A stretch of 64,000 bases of DNA. Source: Lentibacillus saliphilus. GTDB taxonomy: Bacteria > Bacillota > Bacilli > Bacillales > Amphibacillaceae. The notes under the pieces are model-generated. The model did no database searches and was not told the origin of the DNA. It was given only the letters and a program-made list of their open reading frames with translations. Made by a program: the position numbers and the translations under genes. The stretch lies in the NCBI RefSeq assembly GCF_019093865.1, contig NZ_JABJXD010000001.1:124001-188000 (forward strand), given 5' to 3'. Positions 1 through 7,656 of this stretch are shown here, piece after piece (the stretch's first letter is position 1; each line of letters starts with the position of its first letter).

Positions 1-2175
1 AATCTCGTGATTGCCTCGGCGTGAACCATAGGAGTTAAAGTTTCTCGGTGTAACCCCTTTATCTTGTAAATATTGGCCTGCAGGCATATCCTTTGCGATT
101 GCGCCGGCTGGTGAGATGTGATCTGTTGTAACAGAATCGCCAAATTTCCCAATGGCACGTAACGCGTTTAAAGGAAGAACAGACCCTGCTTCTTTTTCTA
201 GGTTCTCGAAAAATGGTGGATTTTGAATATAAGTTGAATCTGTATCCCACTCAAATAATGGTTCGTCAGTCGTTTGTATGTCGTTCCATTTATCGTTAGA
301 ACGGAAAACATCATCATATTCTTTTCGGAATATAGATGGATTCACGACGTTTTCTACTTCCTGTTTTATTTCCTCCATTGATGGCCAAATATCCTTCATA
401 TAAACTGGATGACCCTCTGCGTCTGTGCCGATCGCATCTTTAGTTAAATCGATATCGACAGTCCCTGCTAATGCGTATGCAACAACTAACGGCGGTGAGG
501 CTAAATAATTTGCTTTGACGAGTGGGTGAATACGACCTTCAAAGTTACGGTTACCAGAAAGCACACTTGAAACCGTTAGATCATTTTTGACAATTGCATC
601 TTCAATTTCTGGAAGAAGTGGTCCAGAGTTTCCGATACATGTCGTACAACCGTATCCAACAAGACTAAATCCGAGCTTATCCAAATAGGACATTAACCCT
701 GCATCTTCAAGGTACCGTGTTACGACCTTTGAGCCAGGTGCTAATGACGTTTTAACATAGCTTGCAACAGATAATCCTTTTTCAACAGCCTTTTTCGCTA
801 AAAGACCGGCACCAAGCATTACATATGGGTTAGACGTATTTGTACAAGACGTGATGGCAGCTATCGCCAAAGAGCCTGTTTTCATGACGGATGTTTGCCC
901 GTTGTCATGATGAATCGTTACTTCTTTATTAAATTCAGATGCATCTAATCCGAAGCCCTGATTCCCTTCAGGTGCTGTTATAGCTTTATTGAATGTATGC
1001 TGCATATCTGATAATGAGATCAGGTCCTGTGGGCGTTTAGGTCCTGACAAATTCGGCTCAAGTTCAGAAAGATTAATTTCAACAACTTGAGAATAATGTG
1101 GATCAGGTTGATCAGACGTATACCAAAGATCATTTTTCTTAGCGTAGGTTTCTACAAGATCTATTTGTTCATCACTGCGCCCAGTGAGATGAAGATAGCG
1201 TAATGTTTCCTCGTCAATTGGGAAGAAACCACAAGTCGCTCCATATTCAGGTGCCATATTTGAAATTGTCGCACGATCTGCTAATGGCATATCTGCAAGA
1301 CCAGGACCGAAGTATTCAACAAATTTACCAACAACATTATGTTCACGTAATACTTGCGTTACTTTTAATGCAAGGTCAGTAGCTGTTGTTCCTTGTGGGA
1401 AACTACCGGTAAATTTAACACCGATAACTTCAGGTGCTGGAAAATAAGACGGTTGTCCGAGCATGCCAGCTTCTGCTTCAATGCCGCCAACACCCCAGCC
1501 AAGGATACCGAGTCCATTAATCATTGTCGTGTGTGAGTCTGTACCTACTAATGTGTCAGGAAAAGCATCATACTGACCATCGCCATTTTCTATTCCATGT
1601 ACGACGTTTGCAATATATTCTAAATTCACTTGGTGAACAATGCCTGTTGCTGGTGGGACAGCCCGGTAATTGTCAAATGCTTTTTGAGCCCAGTGAAGAA
1701 ATTCATAACGCTCAGCATTTCGATTGAATTCAAGCTCCATATTCGCTTTTAAAGCAGTCGCTGTGCCATATTCATCCACTTGAACTGAATGGTCAATAAC
1801 AAGATCGACTGGGACCTCTGGATTAATTTTGTCTGGTTCCCCTCCCAAGTCAACCATTGCTTTACGTAATGATGCCAAATCCACAACGGCTGGAACTCCT
1901 GTGAAGTCTTGTAAAATAACACGAGATGGTTTAAATGGTACATCGACATTCCCCTGAGCTTTGCCCCAATTGAGCAATCCCTCGATATGTTCCTCTTTAA
2001 TGACGTGTCCATCTTGTTGCCGGAGAACAGATTCAAGTAATACACGTATTGTGTACGGCAACCTTGAAATAGTCCCCGCTTGATTGCCTTCAAGTGATTT
2101 TAAAGCATAGTAATTGTACGTTTTTCCATTTAATTCAAATTGCTTTCGCGCATTTAACGATTGATTCTCTCCCAT
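1..2175 (-). CDS. acnA/citB: aconitate hydratase (aconitase), 3' end outside window
   Basis: Aconitase converts citrate to isocitrate in the TCA cycle in the cytoplasm; Bacillus aconitase also binds RNA when its iron-sulfur cluster is lost. The frame stays open from an ATG at 2175 to the window edge (725 codons), about 180 residues short of the usual ~905, so the C-terminal swivel domain is missing from view. The 4Fe-4S cysteines are visible in the motifs [11 protein letters not shown] and [13 protein letters not shown]. The start is preceded by an AAAGGAG ribosome site and the N-terminus [13 protein letters not shown] fits the family. The upstream region (2176-2384) holds a promoter, operator-like dyads and a 5' hairpin. 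Identification is near certain. Confidence 0.97.
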   Translation of the reverse strand, partial: MGENQSLNARKQFELNGKTYNYYALKSLEGNQAGTISRLPYTIRVLLESVLRQQDGHVIKEEHIEGLLNWGKAQGNVDVPFKPSRVILQDFTGVPAVVDLASLRKAMVDLGGEPDKINPEVPVDLVIDHSVQVDEYGTATALKANMELEFNRNAERYEFLHWAQKAFDNYRAVPPATGIVHQVNLEYIANVVHGIENGDGQYDAFPDTLVGTDSHTTMINGLGILGWGVGGIEAEAGMLGQPSYFPAPEVIGVKFTGSFPQGTTATDLALKVTQVLREHNVVGKFVEYFGPGLADMPLADRATISNMAPEYGATCGFFPIDEETLRYLHLTGRSDEQIDLVETYAKKNDLWYTSDQPDPHYSQVVEINLSELEPNLSGPKRPQDLISLSDMQHTFNKAITAPEGNQGFGLDASEFNKEVTIHHDNGQTSVMKTGSLAIAAITSCTNTSNPYVMLGAGLLAKKAVEKGLSVASYVKTSLAPGSKVVTRYLEDAGLMSYLDKLGFSLVGYGCTTCIGNSGPLLPEIEDAIVKNDLTVSSVLSGNRNFEGRIHPLVKANYLASPPLVVAYALAGTVDIDLTKDAIGTDAEGHPVYMKDIWPSMEEIKQEVENVVNPSIFRKEYDDVFRSNDKWNDIQTTDEPLFEWDTDSTYIQNPPFFENLEKEAGSVLPLNALRAIGKFGDSVTTDHISPAGAIAKDMPAGQYLQDKGVTPRNFNSYGSRRGNHEI

Positions 2176-2240
2176 TTGCTTATAACTCCTTTCAGCTCTG
2201 TGCAAATCTTGCCGGTTCATGCTTCTCGTACACCCCAAAA

Positions 2241-2272
2241 GACAAACGACTGTTTAATATCAATCGTCTGCC
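2241..2272 (-). promoter_or_regulatory. 12 bp hairpin at the 5' end of the predicted citB mRNA
   Basis: The arms at 2241-2252 and 2261-2272 pair over 12 positions (three G-U pairs) around an 8-nt loop. In the citB direction the stem is followed by four T. The predicted transcription start from the promoter at 2280-2308 falls at about 2273, so the mRNA would begin with this hairpin. It may stabilise the 5' end, attenuate transcription, or terminate read-through from the kinase gene upstream. Confidence 0.6.
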
Positions 2273-2279
2273 TACTTTA

Positions 2280-2308
2280 ATAGTATATGAAGATTGCGGA
2301 TAACTCAA
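2280..2308 (-). promoter_or_regulatory. sigma-A promoter of citB
   Basis: TTGAGT (2303-2308) and TACTAT (2280-2285) are separated by exactly 17 nt on the minus strand, upstream of the aconitase start. It is the best promoter in the 209 bp gap between the kinase stop and the citB start. Confidence 0.6.
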
Positions 2309-2321
2309 TGAATTAGAGACG

Positions 2322-2367
2322 TTTCATAGATATGAAATAATTATTCAGTGTGATAAGTATTGCTTAT
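2322..2367. promoter_or_regulatory. operator-like dyads upstream of citB promoter
   Basis: Two inverted repeats lie just upstream of the citB -35 box. TTTCATA-N2-TATGAAA is a perfect 7 bp dyad at 2322-2337. ATAA-N7-TTAT at 2353-2367 has the form I recall for CcpC sites, the citrate-responsive repressor of citB and citZ in B. subtilis. Assignment to CcpC is inference; the second site is further from the start than in B. subtilis. Confidence 0.45.
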
Positions 2368-2384
2368 ACATTTACTGTATTTGA

Positions 2385-3467
2385 TTATTGAACCGGTAAT
2401 ATAATTTGAAAGGTACTACCTTCATTCGGTTTAGAAAAGATGTTTAATGTCCCATTATGCTTTGTCAGGATTTGATGGGTAATCATGAGACCAAGTCCTG
2501 TTCCCCCTTCTTTAGTTGTAAAGAAAGGTTCCTTAAGCTTATGAATGATTTCCTGTGGTATTCCAGAACCTTCATCACTTACATCAATATTGACCGAGTT
2601 GTTCGCTTGATAGGATTGAATGACCACCTTACCTTTATGTGCCATAGCTTCTAATGCGTTCTTTATAATATTAATGAGTACTTGTTTGATTTGTGAACGA
2701 TTACATTGGATCTCGCAATCGTCGCCTTGCTGCCAAACGATATCAATATTTCTTATTTTCCCTTGTGGTCGTAGTAAATAAATGACATCATTTATCATCT
2801 CATTAATAGATTCTAACTTAATATCATTAGATACAGGCTTTGAAATAAACAGGAGCTCTGACGTAATTGCTTCCATCTTATCAATCTCATCAAGCATAAT
2901 TTTATAATATTCTTCTTTTTGATTTAACCCACCCTGTAACAGTTGTATAAATCCTTTTAATGACGTTAAAGGGTTTCGAATTTCATGTGCAATTCCAGCA
3001 GCTAATTGCCCGGCTACAGACATTTTTTCCGATCGAATCATTAGCTCCTCTGCCTCTTTTTTATCAGAAATGTCTTTTAAAAGTGCAATATAATATGTTT
3101 GTGTATCAAGATCACGTTTTGTAATGCATGTTTCAAACCAAATCCACTTTCCATATTTATCACTCACACGTACATTAAAAATCTCTGTATGATCAGAATG
3201 AGTTATTTCAACGGCATTCATTGATTCTATATCCGCTGGTGCTAACTTATCATGCCATCCTGTTCCAATGAGTTCAAGCGGTTCATAGCCCAGCTTACGT
3301 TTAACAGATTGAGAAGTATAAACATTTTCGCCGTTTTCATTATACATCATTACGATATCGTGATTATGATGATCAAGCCATTGTAAGATAGATGGTGGTA
3401 AATCTTCTAAATGCTTTATTGCCGTCAGATCTTCCATCACATTATTTCTCTCGGATTTTGATATCAT
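2385..3467 (-). CDS. PAS-domain sensor histidine kinase, sporulation-kinase-like
   Basis: A 360-residue soluble kinase. Residues ~30-135 form one PAS sensor domain, followed by the dimerisation H-box with phospho-acceptor His161 in AHEIRNPL, then a C-terminal HATPase domain with the N box (NIIKNALEAM), G1 (DEGSGIP) and G2 (GTGLGL). There is no membrane segment, so it senses a cytoplasmic signal. The H-box resembles the KinA/KinE phosphorelay kinases, so feeding Spo0F is plausible but unproven. The start is the ATG at 3467, 7 nt after AAAGGAGG; an upstream in-frame ATG (3527) lacks a ribosome site. No response regulator gene is adjacent. It occupies the place of cotM-sspP-sspO in B. subtilis. 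Confidence 0.85.
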   Translation of the reverse strand: MISKSERNNVMEDLTAIKHLEDLPPSILQWLDHHNHDIVMMYNENGENVYTSQSVKRKLGYEPLELIGTGWHDKLAPADIESMNAVEITHSDHTEIFNVRVSDKYGKWIWFETCITKRDLDTQTYYIALLKDISDKKEAEELMIRSEKMSVAGQLAAGIAHEIRNPLTSLKGFIQLLQGGLNQKEEYYKIMLDEIDKMEAITSELLFISKPVSNDIKLESINEMINDVIYLLRPQGKIRNIDIVWQQGDDCEIQCNRSQIKQVLINIIKNALEAMAHKGKVVIQSYQANNSVNIDVSDEGSGIPQEIIHKLKEPFFTTKEGGTGLGLMITHQILTKHNGTLNIFSKPNEGSTFQIILPVQ

Positions 3468-3551
3468 GACCATCCCTCCTTTTGTCAATTTACTACAAAT
3501 TAAGTACTCCAAACATTCATATGACAATAATCGTAAAAAAATGATGATTTC

Positions 3552-3580
3552 TTGTATGTATTCGATATTCCCATTATAAT
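3552..3580 (+). promoter_or_regulatory. sigma-A promoter of yneK
   Basis: TTGTAT (3552-3557), 17 nt, TATAAT (3575-3580): a near-consensus promoter pointing at yneK, giving a leader of about 85 nt. The leader contains a 7 bp inverted repeat, CTTTGTC ... GACAAAG (about 3615-3641). Confidence 0.65.
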
Positions 3581-3671
3581 GTGTAATATTACTATATAAC
3601 AGCAGAAAAATAAAACTTTGTCCTTTTTGTGAACGACAAAGGAAGATTTTTCTTGAAAAATGGGTGGTATA

Positions 3672-4157
3672 ATGTCTATTTTTGTCGATTTATTCATTAT
3701 TCTTTGGGGGTTTTTATTAATTGGACTCATGGCAATTGGCGGGTTTTTTATGTTTCGCAAATTCCTTAAACGTTTGCCGAAAGAAGACGGGAAATCAGAT
3801 ATGGATTGGGAGGAATACTACTTTAACGAAACAAAAGACTCATGGCCTGATGTTGAAAAGCAATTGTTAGAGGAGCTTGTTGCACCTGTTCCAGAATTGT
3901 TCCGTGATGTTGCGAGACATAAAATTGCAAGTAAGATTGGTGAATTGGCACTTCTCGAGGAAAAAAATCAGATTGATCAAGATTTAATTATTAGAGGATA
4001 TATTATCGCTACACCAAAGCGCGATCATAAATTTCTTAAAAAGAAGCTCAAGCAAAAAAAGATCGATATAGAACAATATGAGCATCTATTCCTTTACTCT
4101 CGAGACGACTATGAAGAAAAGTGGGAAGAACGCTACCAAAAACAAAAGCAACAGTAA
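3672..4157 (+). CDS. yneK: YneK family membrane-anchored protein (DUF2621)
   Basis: 161 residues of unknown function. One N-terminal membrane segment (about residues 3-25, ending GGFFMFRKFLKRLPKEDG) is followed by a charged cytoplasmic domain with a lysine-rich C-terminus. The family sits next to the ccd genes in B. subtilis, as here, and is one of two plus-strand genes in this window. ATG 3672 was chosen over the in-frame ATG at 3660 because the sequence GGGTGG lies just before it; neither site is strong. It converges on ccdC and the two share a terminator. Confidence 0.85.
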   Translation: MSIFVDLFIILWGFLLIGLMAIGGFFMFRKFLKRLPKEDGKSDMDWEEYYFNETKDSWPDVEKQLLEELVAPVPELFRDVARHKIASKIGELALLEEKNQIDQDLIIRGYIIATPKRDHKFLKKKLKQKKIDIEQYEHLFLYSRDDYEEKWEERYQKQKQQ

Positions 4158-4175
4158 ATACAGAGACGTGTACAT

Positions 4176-4215
4176 AAAAAGCACCATCACGATATCATGT
4201 GTGATGGTGCTTTTG
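4176..4215. terminator. bidirectional terminator between yneK and ccdC
   Basis: Perfect 14 bp stem (AAAAGCACCATCAC and its complement) around an 8-nt loop, with A/T tracts on both sides. It overlaps the last codons of ccdC, so the end of that reading frame is encoded in the hairpin. Confidence 0.9.
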
Positions 4216-4684
4216 TAGCTAATTTCTTTTTTAGTGTTTGAAATTGATACAGCATGGCTAATCGCCATGTAATGATCATACCGAATGCTAGTAAAAAGAA
4301 CATACCACTCATCTCTCCTAATGAGATAGCTGTCCAACCACCGATGACAAGCTTTAAAATAATTCGCGCAGCCAATAATCCAATTAAAACAATGGCGAAT
4401 GCTTTAGAAGGTATTAAATATATACCGTCACGGCGAATTTCAAACTTTGATGTTTTGATTAAAAAGAGAGAGAAAATCAAGCCAACGCCAACAGCCTCTA
4501 ATACTTGTGTCCATGGAACGCGAAACACAGGAAACAGGAACATTAAGGCGCCAGTGCTCATCATGATTGGTGGAATAATAATTTTTTTAACAGTAACGGG
4601 CTTTCGTGCAGCTTTCATCCGAATTATGATCATAAATATGGCCATGAACGCTGCTAAAACAGTACTGGCAATTATCCAAAACAT
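4187..4684 (-). CDS. ccdC: cytochrome c biogenesis-associated membrane protein CcdC
   Basis: 165 residues with four or five hydrophobic helices, beginning MFWIIASTVLAAFMAIFMII. It matches CcdC (YneJ), encoded with ccdA in B. subtilis; its biochemical role is not established and it is not essential for cytochrome c there. It follows the single-domain response regulator with a 19 bp gap, in the same order as B. subtilis. The final residues (APSHMIS) are encoded inside the shared terminator hairpin, which suggests that the C-terminal tail is not constrained. Confidence 0.9.
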   Translation of the reverse strand: MFWIIASTVLAAFMAIFMIIIRMKAARKPVTVKKIIIPPIMMSTGALMFLFPVFRVPWTQVLEAVGVGLIFSLFLIKTSKFEIRRDGIYLIPSKAFAIVLIGLLAARIILKLVIGGWTAISLGEMSGMFFLLAFGMIITWRLAMLYQFQTLKKKLATKAPSHMIS

Positions 4685-4703
4685 AAAAAACCAACATCCT
4701 TGC

Positions 4704-5072
4704 TCATTGTGCTCTCATTAGTGCTCGTCCAATAGTTTCGAGAACGCGACTTGGATCAAATGGTTTAACGATAAAATCAGTAGCACCAAATTCAATGGCT
4801 TCAACGACCACTTTTTGTTGGCCCATCGCAGAACAGACGACAATAATGGCATTAGCATCTATTTTAATGATTTCCTGAATGGCATCAATTCCATTCATAA
4901 TTGGCATTGTAATGTCCATCGTAACAAGATCGGGTTTTAAAGTTTGATAAAGATGAACAGCTTCCTGACCATTTTCTGCTTGACCTACAACTTCATGACC
5001 TTCTCTTTGTAATATATTCGACAATGTCACGCGCATAAAATTTGCATCGTCCGTAACGAGTATGCGTGCCAT
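4704..5072 (-). CDS. ccdB: single-domain response regulator CcdB (YneI), CheY-like
   Basis: 122 residues made of a receiver domain alone: acidic pocket D8/D9, phospho-acceptor D53 (VTMDITMP), the conserved S81, and K103 in FIVKPF. There is no output domain, so it must act by protein contact or as a phosphate sink; the start TDDANFMR resembles CheY. In B. subtilis the gene lies between ccdA and ccdC. The start is the ATG at 5072, 6-7 nt after GGGGGG; upstream in-frame ATGs have no ribosome site. The nearest orphan kinase in the window is at 2385-3467, but a partnership is only a guess. Confidence 0.9.
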   Translation of the reverse strand: MARILVTDDANFMRVTLSNILQREGHEVVGQAENGQEAVHLYQTLKPDLVTMDITMPIMNGIDAIQEIIKIDANAIIVVCSAMGQQKVVVEAIEFGATDFIVKPFDPSRVLETIGRALMRAQ

Positions 5073-5169
5073 ATATATCCCCCCGATCATAATCACTAAA
5101 GACATATTCATTGCCCATATCATTTGTGAGACTAGGCAAAATCATGAACAAATAGATGGTGAACATATA

Positions 5170-5192
5170 AAAATGCCTTGTTTATGCAAGGC
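5170..5192 (-). terminator. terminator downstream of mrpB
   Basis: GCCTTG-N6-CAAGGC followed on the minus strand by ATTTTTAT. It separates the mrpB transcript from ccdB. Confidence 0.75.
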
Positions 5193-5255
5193 CCCTCTTG
5201 TGTAAAACAATGAACATGCAATTCATGTTAAAAACCAATGTGCTATGCGTTTGGT

Positions 5256-5681
5256 TTATTGATCTTCTGCAATCGTTGAAATAATGGTAATGGTAACGCC
5301 CAACACTGTCAGGAACACACCAATATCAAAAATCATTGCCGTCGCCAATTCAATTTTACCAAATATCGGTAATGTCACATATGTAAATGTTTGTGAAAGA
5401 AAAGGTACACCAATGAAAAGCGACACAATTCCTGTTGTAACAGCAATGAGCAATCCAATCAATATTAATAAACGAAAATTGATGGGGAGAATTTTTTTTA
5501 CAATGTCCATGCCGTATGCCATGTACATTAACAATATTGCAGATGAAGTCATTAAGCCTCCAATAAACCCACCACCGGGAGAATTATGTCCAGCTAAAAG
5601 TAAGTAAATTGAAAAGCCTAGTAAAATAAATGCTATCAAAGACGTTGTCGTACGAAAAATTAAATCATTTGGTTTGTACAT
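5256..5681 (-). CDS. mrpB: orphan MrpB/MnhB-like Na+/H+ antiporter subunit B
   Basis: 141 residues with four membrane helices and the family signature AGHNSPGGGFIGG; similarity to B. subtilis MrpB extends along the whole length. MrpB normally works only inside the seven-subunit Mrp antiporter (MrpA-G) encoded in one operon, but no other mrp gene is near. It lies 63 bp after ccdA with its own terminator, so it is probably co-transcribed with ccdA. It could be a moved operon member, a second copy, or a stand-alone derivative. Family assignment is firm; function here is open. Confidence 0.9.
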   Translation of the reverse strand: MYKPNDLIFRTTTSLIAFILLGFSIYLLLAGHNSPGGGFIGGLMTSSAILLMYMAYGMDIVKKILPINFRLLILIGLLIAVTTGIVSLFIGVPFLSQTFTYVTLPIFGKIELATAMIFDIGVFLTVLGVTITIISTIAEDQ

Positions 5682-5744
5682 CGTGAGGCGCTCCTTAGTT
5701 AGATGTTGATTCTATCATAATATAAACATCGCTTAAAATCTACA

Positions 5745-6470
5745 CTAAAAACCAGTAAAACCGAACAAATTAGCCAAATAAGACGTTAATTTCGTTAGCC
5801 AATCAAAAAACAGTGCAATTCCTACAAAAATCATTAAATAGCCACCAACCTGAACAATCAGATGGCTGTGTTTTCTTATCCAAGTGAGTTTGCCAATAAA
5901 AAAAGATAATACAAAGAATGGAATTGAAAATCCGAGTACGTAGCTGATCATCATCATCATAGCAATATCTGGTGTCGTAGCTGAAGCGGAAATGACAACA
6001 GCTAATATTGGGCCCATGCAAGGCGTCCATCCGAGGGAAAAGGCAAGGCCAATTAGAAAAGTGCCTATATAACCGCTCGGACGATTTTTAAATGTTAATG
6101 TTCGACCTTTCATAAGAAAGTCAAATCTAAGCACGCCTACAATGACAAGACCAAAGAATATAATGACAACCGCGCCTAGCTGTCTAATCAAGCCTTGATA
6201 CGATTTAAGAAAATCGGAAATAATTGTTCCCATAAAACCGCCCATCAATAAAAATACGACGGAAAAGCCTAATAAAAAAAATAGTGTATGTAAAATGCTT
6301 TTTCGTTGGAGCATTTTATTTTCTTCACTAATCTCATTCACACTCATCCCAGTAATATAAGACAGAAACGCCGGGTATAACGGCAAAACACAAGGCGATA
6401 CGAATGATAAAAAGCCAGCTCCAAACGCAATAAAAATATTAATGTCATGAATATCGAGCATATCTTCCAT
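5745..6470 (-). CDS. ccdA: thiol-disulfide transporter CcdA (cytochrome c biogenesis)
   Basis: CcdA moves reducing power from cytoplasmic thioredoxin across the membrane, to apocytochrome c (via ResA) and to spore-cortex thioredoxin StoA. 241 residues with six membrane helices; the two redox cysteines are in VSPCVLPLYP and GWTPCMGP. The ATG at 6470 follows GAGGGGG. A promoter lies at 6495-6523. It heads a two-gene unit with mrpB. Confidence 0.95.
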   Translation of the reverse strand: MEDMLDIHDINIFIAFGAGFLSFVSPCVLPLYPAFLSYITGMSVNEISEENKMLQRKSILHTLFFLLGFSVVFLLMGGFMGTIISDFLKSYQGLIRQLGAVVIIFFGLVIVGVLRFDFLMKGRTLTFKNRPSGYIGTFLIGLAFSLGWTPCMGPILAVVISASATTPDIAMMMMISYVLGFSIPFFVLSFFIGKLTWIRKHSHLIVQVGGYLMIFVGIALFFDWLTKLTSYLANLFGFTGF

Positions 6471-6494
6471 TGTCCCCCTCTGAAATTCACACTA

Positions 6495-6523
6495 ATATTA
6501 GTATCATATCAAACAGCTTTCAA
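6495..6523 (-). promoter_or_regulatory. sigma-A promoter of ccdA
   Basis: TTGAAA (6518-6523), 17 nt, TAATAT (6495-6500) on the minus strand. The -10 box lies within the palindrome ACTAATATTAGT, a possible operator. Confidence 0.6.
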
Positions 6524-6641
6524 TTCAAGTAATTCATCTTAAATCAACTCAAATTAAATTATTCACTGAAGCGGTTATTTATTCTCAGCGTGTATCTCAG
6601 ATGATTGCATAGTGCAGGACATGAATGGACCATATACATAT

Positions 6642-6687
6642 AAAAATCCACCTTTCCTTTTAGACATAAAAAGAAACGTGGATTTTT
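6642..6687 (-). terminator. terminator downstream of yneF
   Basis: Outer stem AAAAATCCAC / GTGGATTTTT with a further pairing A-rich/T-rich interior. It ends the sirA-yneF transcript before ccdA. Confidence 0.8.
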
Positions 6688-6783
6688 AATTTAATCAAAC
6701 GTATTAAGAGTATGCTAAGTTTTGATATGGTGATATCTAAACTTCAATATAAAAAATGTTAAATAACTCTATAAATGCATGTA

Positions 6784-7011
6784 TTACTTATCAGTTTGAT
6801 TATTCATAGCACGCATCATTTGATTAATTTTCTTTTGTGATGGCTTTTGACCCATTTGCATCATGAGTGTTCTAAGCATTTGTTCATTAATTGGTGGGTT
6901 CTTTTTTAAATAGTTCATCATATATTTTCTAGCGATGAAAAATCCAAGAGCAACACCAGCAATAAGTGCTGCGATACCTATAAGTACAACCCATATGACG
7001 TCCATATTCAA
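6784..7011 (-). CDS. yneF: YneF family small membrane protein (UPF0154)
   Basis: 75 residues: one N-terminal membrane helix (about residues 5-27) followed by a basic cytoplasmic tail with the conserved [20 protein letters not shown]. Function is unknown in the family. It sits 44 bp after sirA, as in B. subtilis. Start ATG at 7011 with an AAGGAGGAA ribosome site. Confidence 0.92.
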   Translation of the reverse strand: MNMDVIWVVLIGIAALIAGVALGFFIARKYMMNYLKKNPPINEQMLRTLMMQMGQKPSQKKINQMMRAMNNQTDK

Positions 7012-7055
7012 TTTCCTCCTTCGTGTTGACTCTTATACAGTATAATTAATCAAAG

Positions 7056-7508
7056 TCAAGAATACAATATTTGTTTGTGATAGTCCAGCTTGAATTGTGT
7101 TGGAGGCGACATCCATCCATAATTATCATGGTCATCACCAACAACAAACAAAAATGGCTGTATCTCTTTTAATAATGGAAATAAGTAACGTTCAGCATCA
7201 TGGAGCATATCACATTGAAACTTGATTTGTCTATTAAATAGTGCCACATAAATAGGATCATGGTCAAGACTAAATAAAATGAGGTCATTTATATTTTTGG
7301 AAGAACGCTTAATATGTAGGCTCGAATTGATGTGTCGATGTAGTTTATGCTGGGGTATCTGTTTTGTGATGTAATGAAACTGTTTCTGGAGAACGATGTT
7401 ATTTTCTCTCTCGTGATATTCTGAGAAAAAACGATATAACAATTCACCTTTATGAAGGTAGTATTGGGCAATTTCTTCTTCTATCCAATAAATCGAATAC
7501 GTTTTCAA
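7056..7508 (-). CDS. sirA: sporulation inhibitor of replication SirA (YneE)
   Basis: SirA is made under Spo0A control and binds DnaA domain I, stopping new rounds of replication as cells enter sporulation. 150 residues, close to the ~148 of B. subtilis; similarity is moderate but includes the start TYSIYWIEEEIAQYYL and the C-terminal DNYGWMSP. The start is a TTG at 7508, placed 5 nt after GGAGGGG; the upstream in-frame ATG at 7538 has no ribosome site. It stands between tkt and yneF as in B. subtilis, and that context supports the call. Confidence 0.85.
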   Translation of the reverse strand: MKTYSIYWIEEEIAQYYLHKGELLYRFFSEYHERENNIVLQKQFHYITKQIPQHKLHRHINSSLHIKRSSKNINDLILFSLDHDPIYVALFNRQIKFQCDMLHDAERYLFPLLKEIQPFLFVVGDDHDNYGWMSPPTQFKLDYHKQILYS

Positions 7509-7610
7509 TTTAACCCCTCCCTCTATTTTCTTTATCATAGACGAACTAGAGTAGAGATGCTGTCACTTTATGTTAGAAGAAGCCACTAGTTTTGTCGAAT
7601 GACCCATAAT

Positions 7611-7646
7611 AAAAACAAGGATGACAAAAAAGATCATCCTTGTTTT
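7611..7646 (-). terminator. terminator downstream of tkt
   Basis: AAAACAAGGATGA and TCATCCTTGTTTT flank a 9-nt A-rich loop; strong intrinsic terminator 10 bp after the tkt stop. Confidence 0.9.
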
Positions 7647-7656
7647 CTGTAGCAAA

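Larger units (their letters stand above)
6471..6783. other. intergenic region between ccdA and yneF
   Basis: 313 bp without a gene. It contains the ccdA promoter (6495-6523) and the yneF terminator (6642-6687); nothing else recognisable was seen in the AT-rich remainder. Confidence 0.7.

Noticed and set aside
1749-2093. 114-codon minus-strand frame
   Set aside because: Out-of-frame reading inside aconitase, whose own frame runs on to the window edge and matches the family along its length.
3665-3673. Extended -10 promoter (TGG-TATAAT) overlapping the yneK start
   Set aside because: There is no -35 at proper distance and transcription would begin after the start codon; a better promoter is at 3552-3580.
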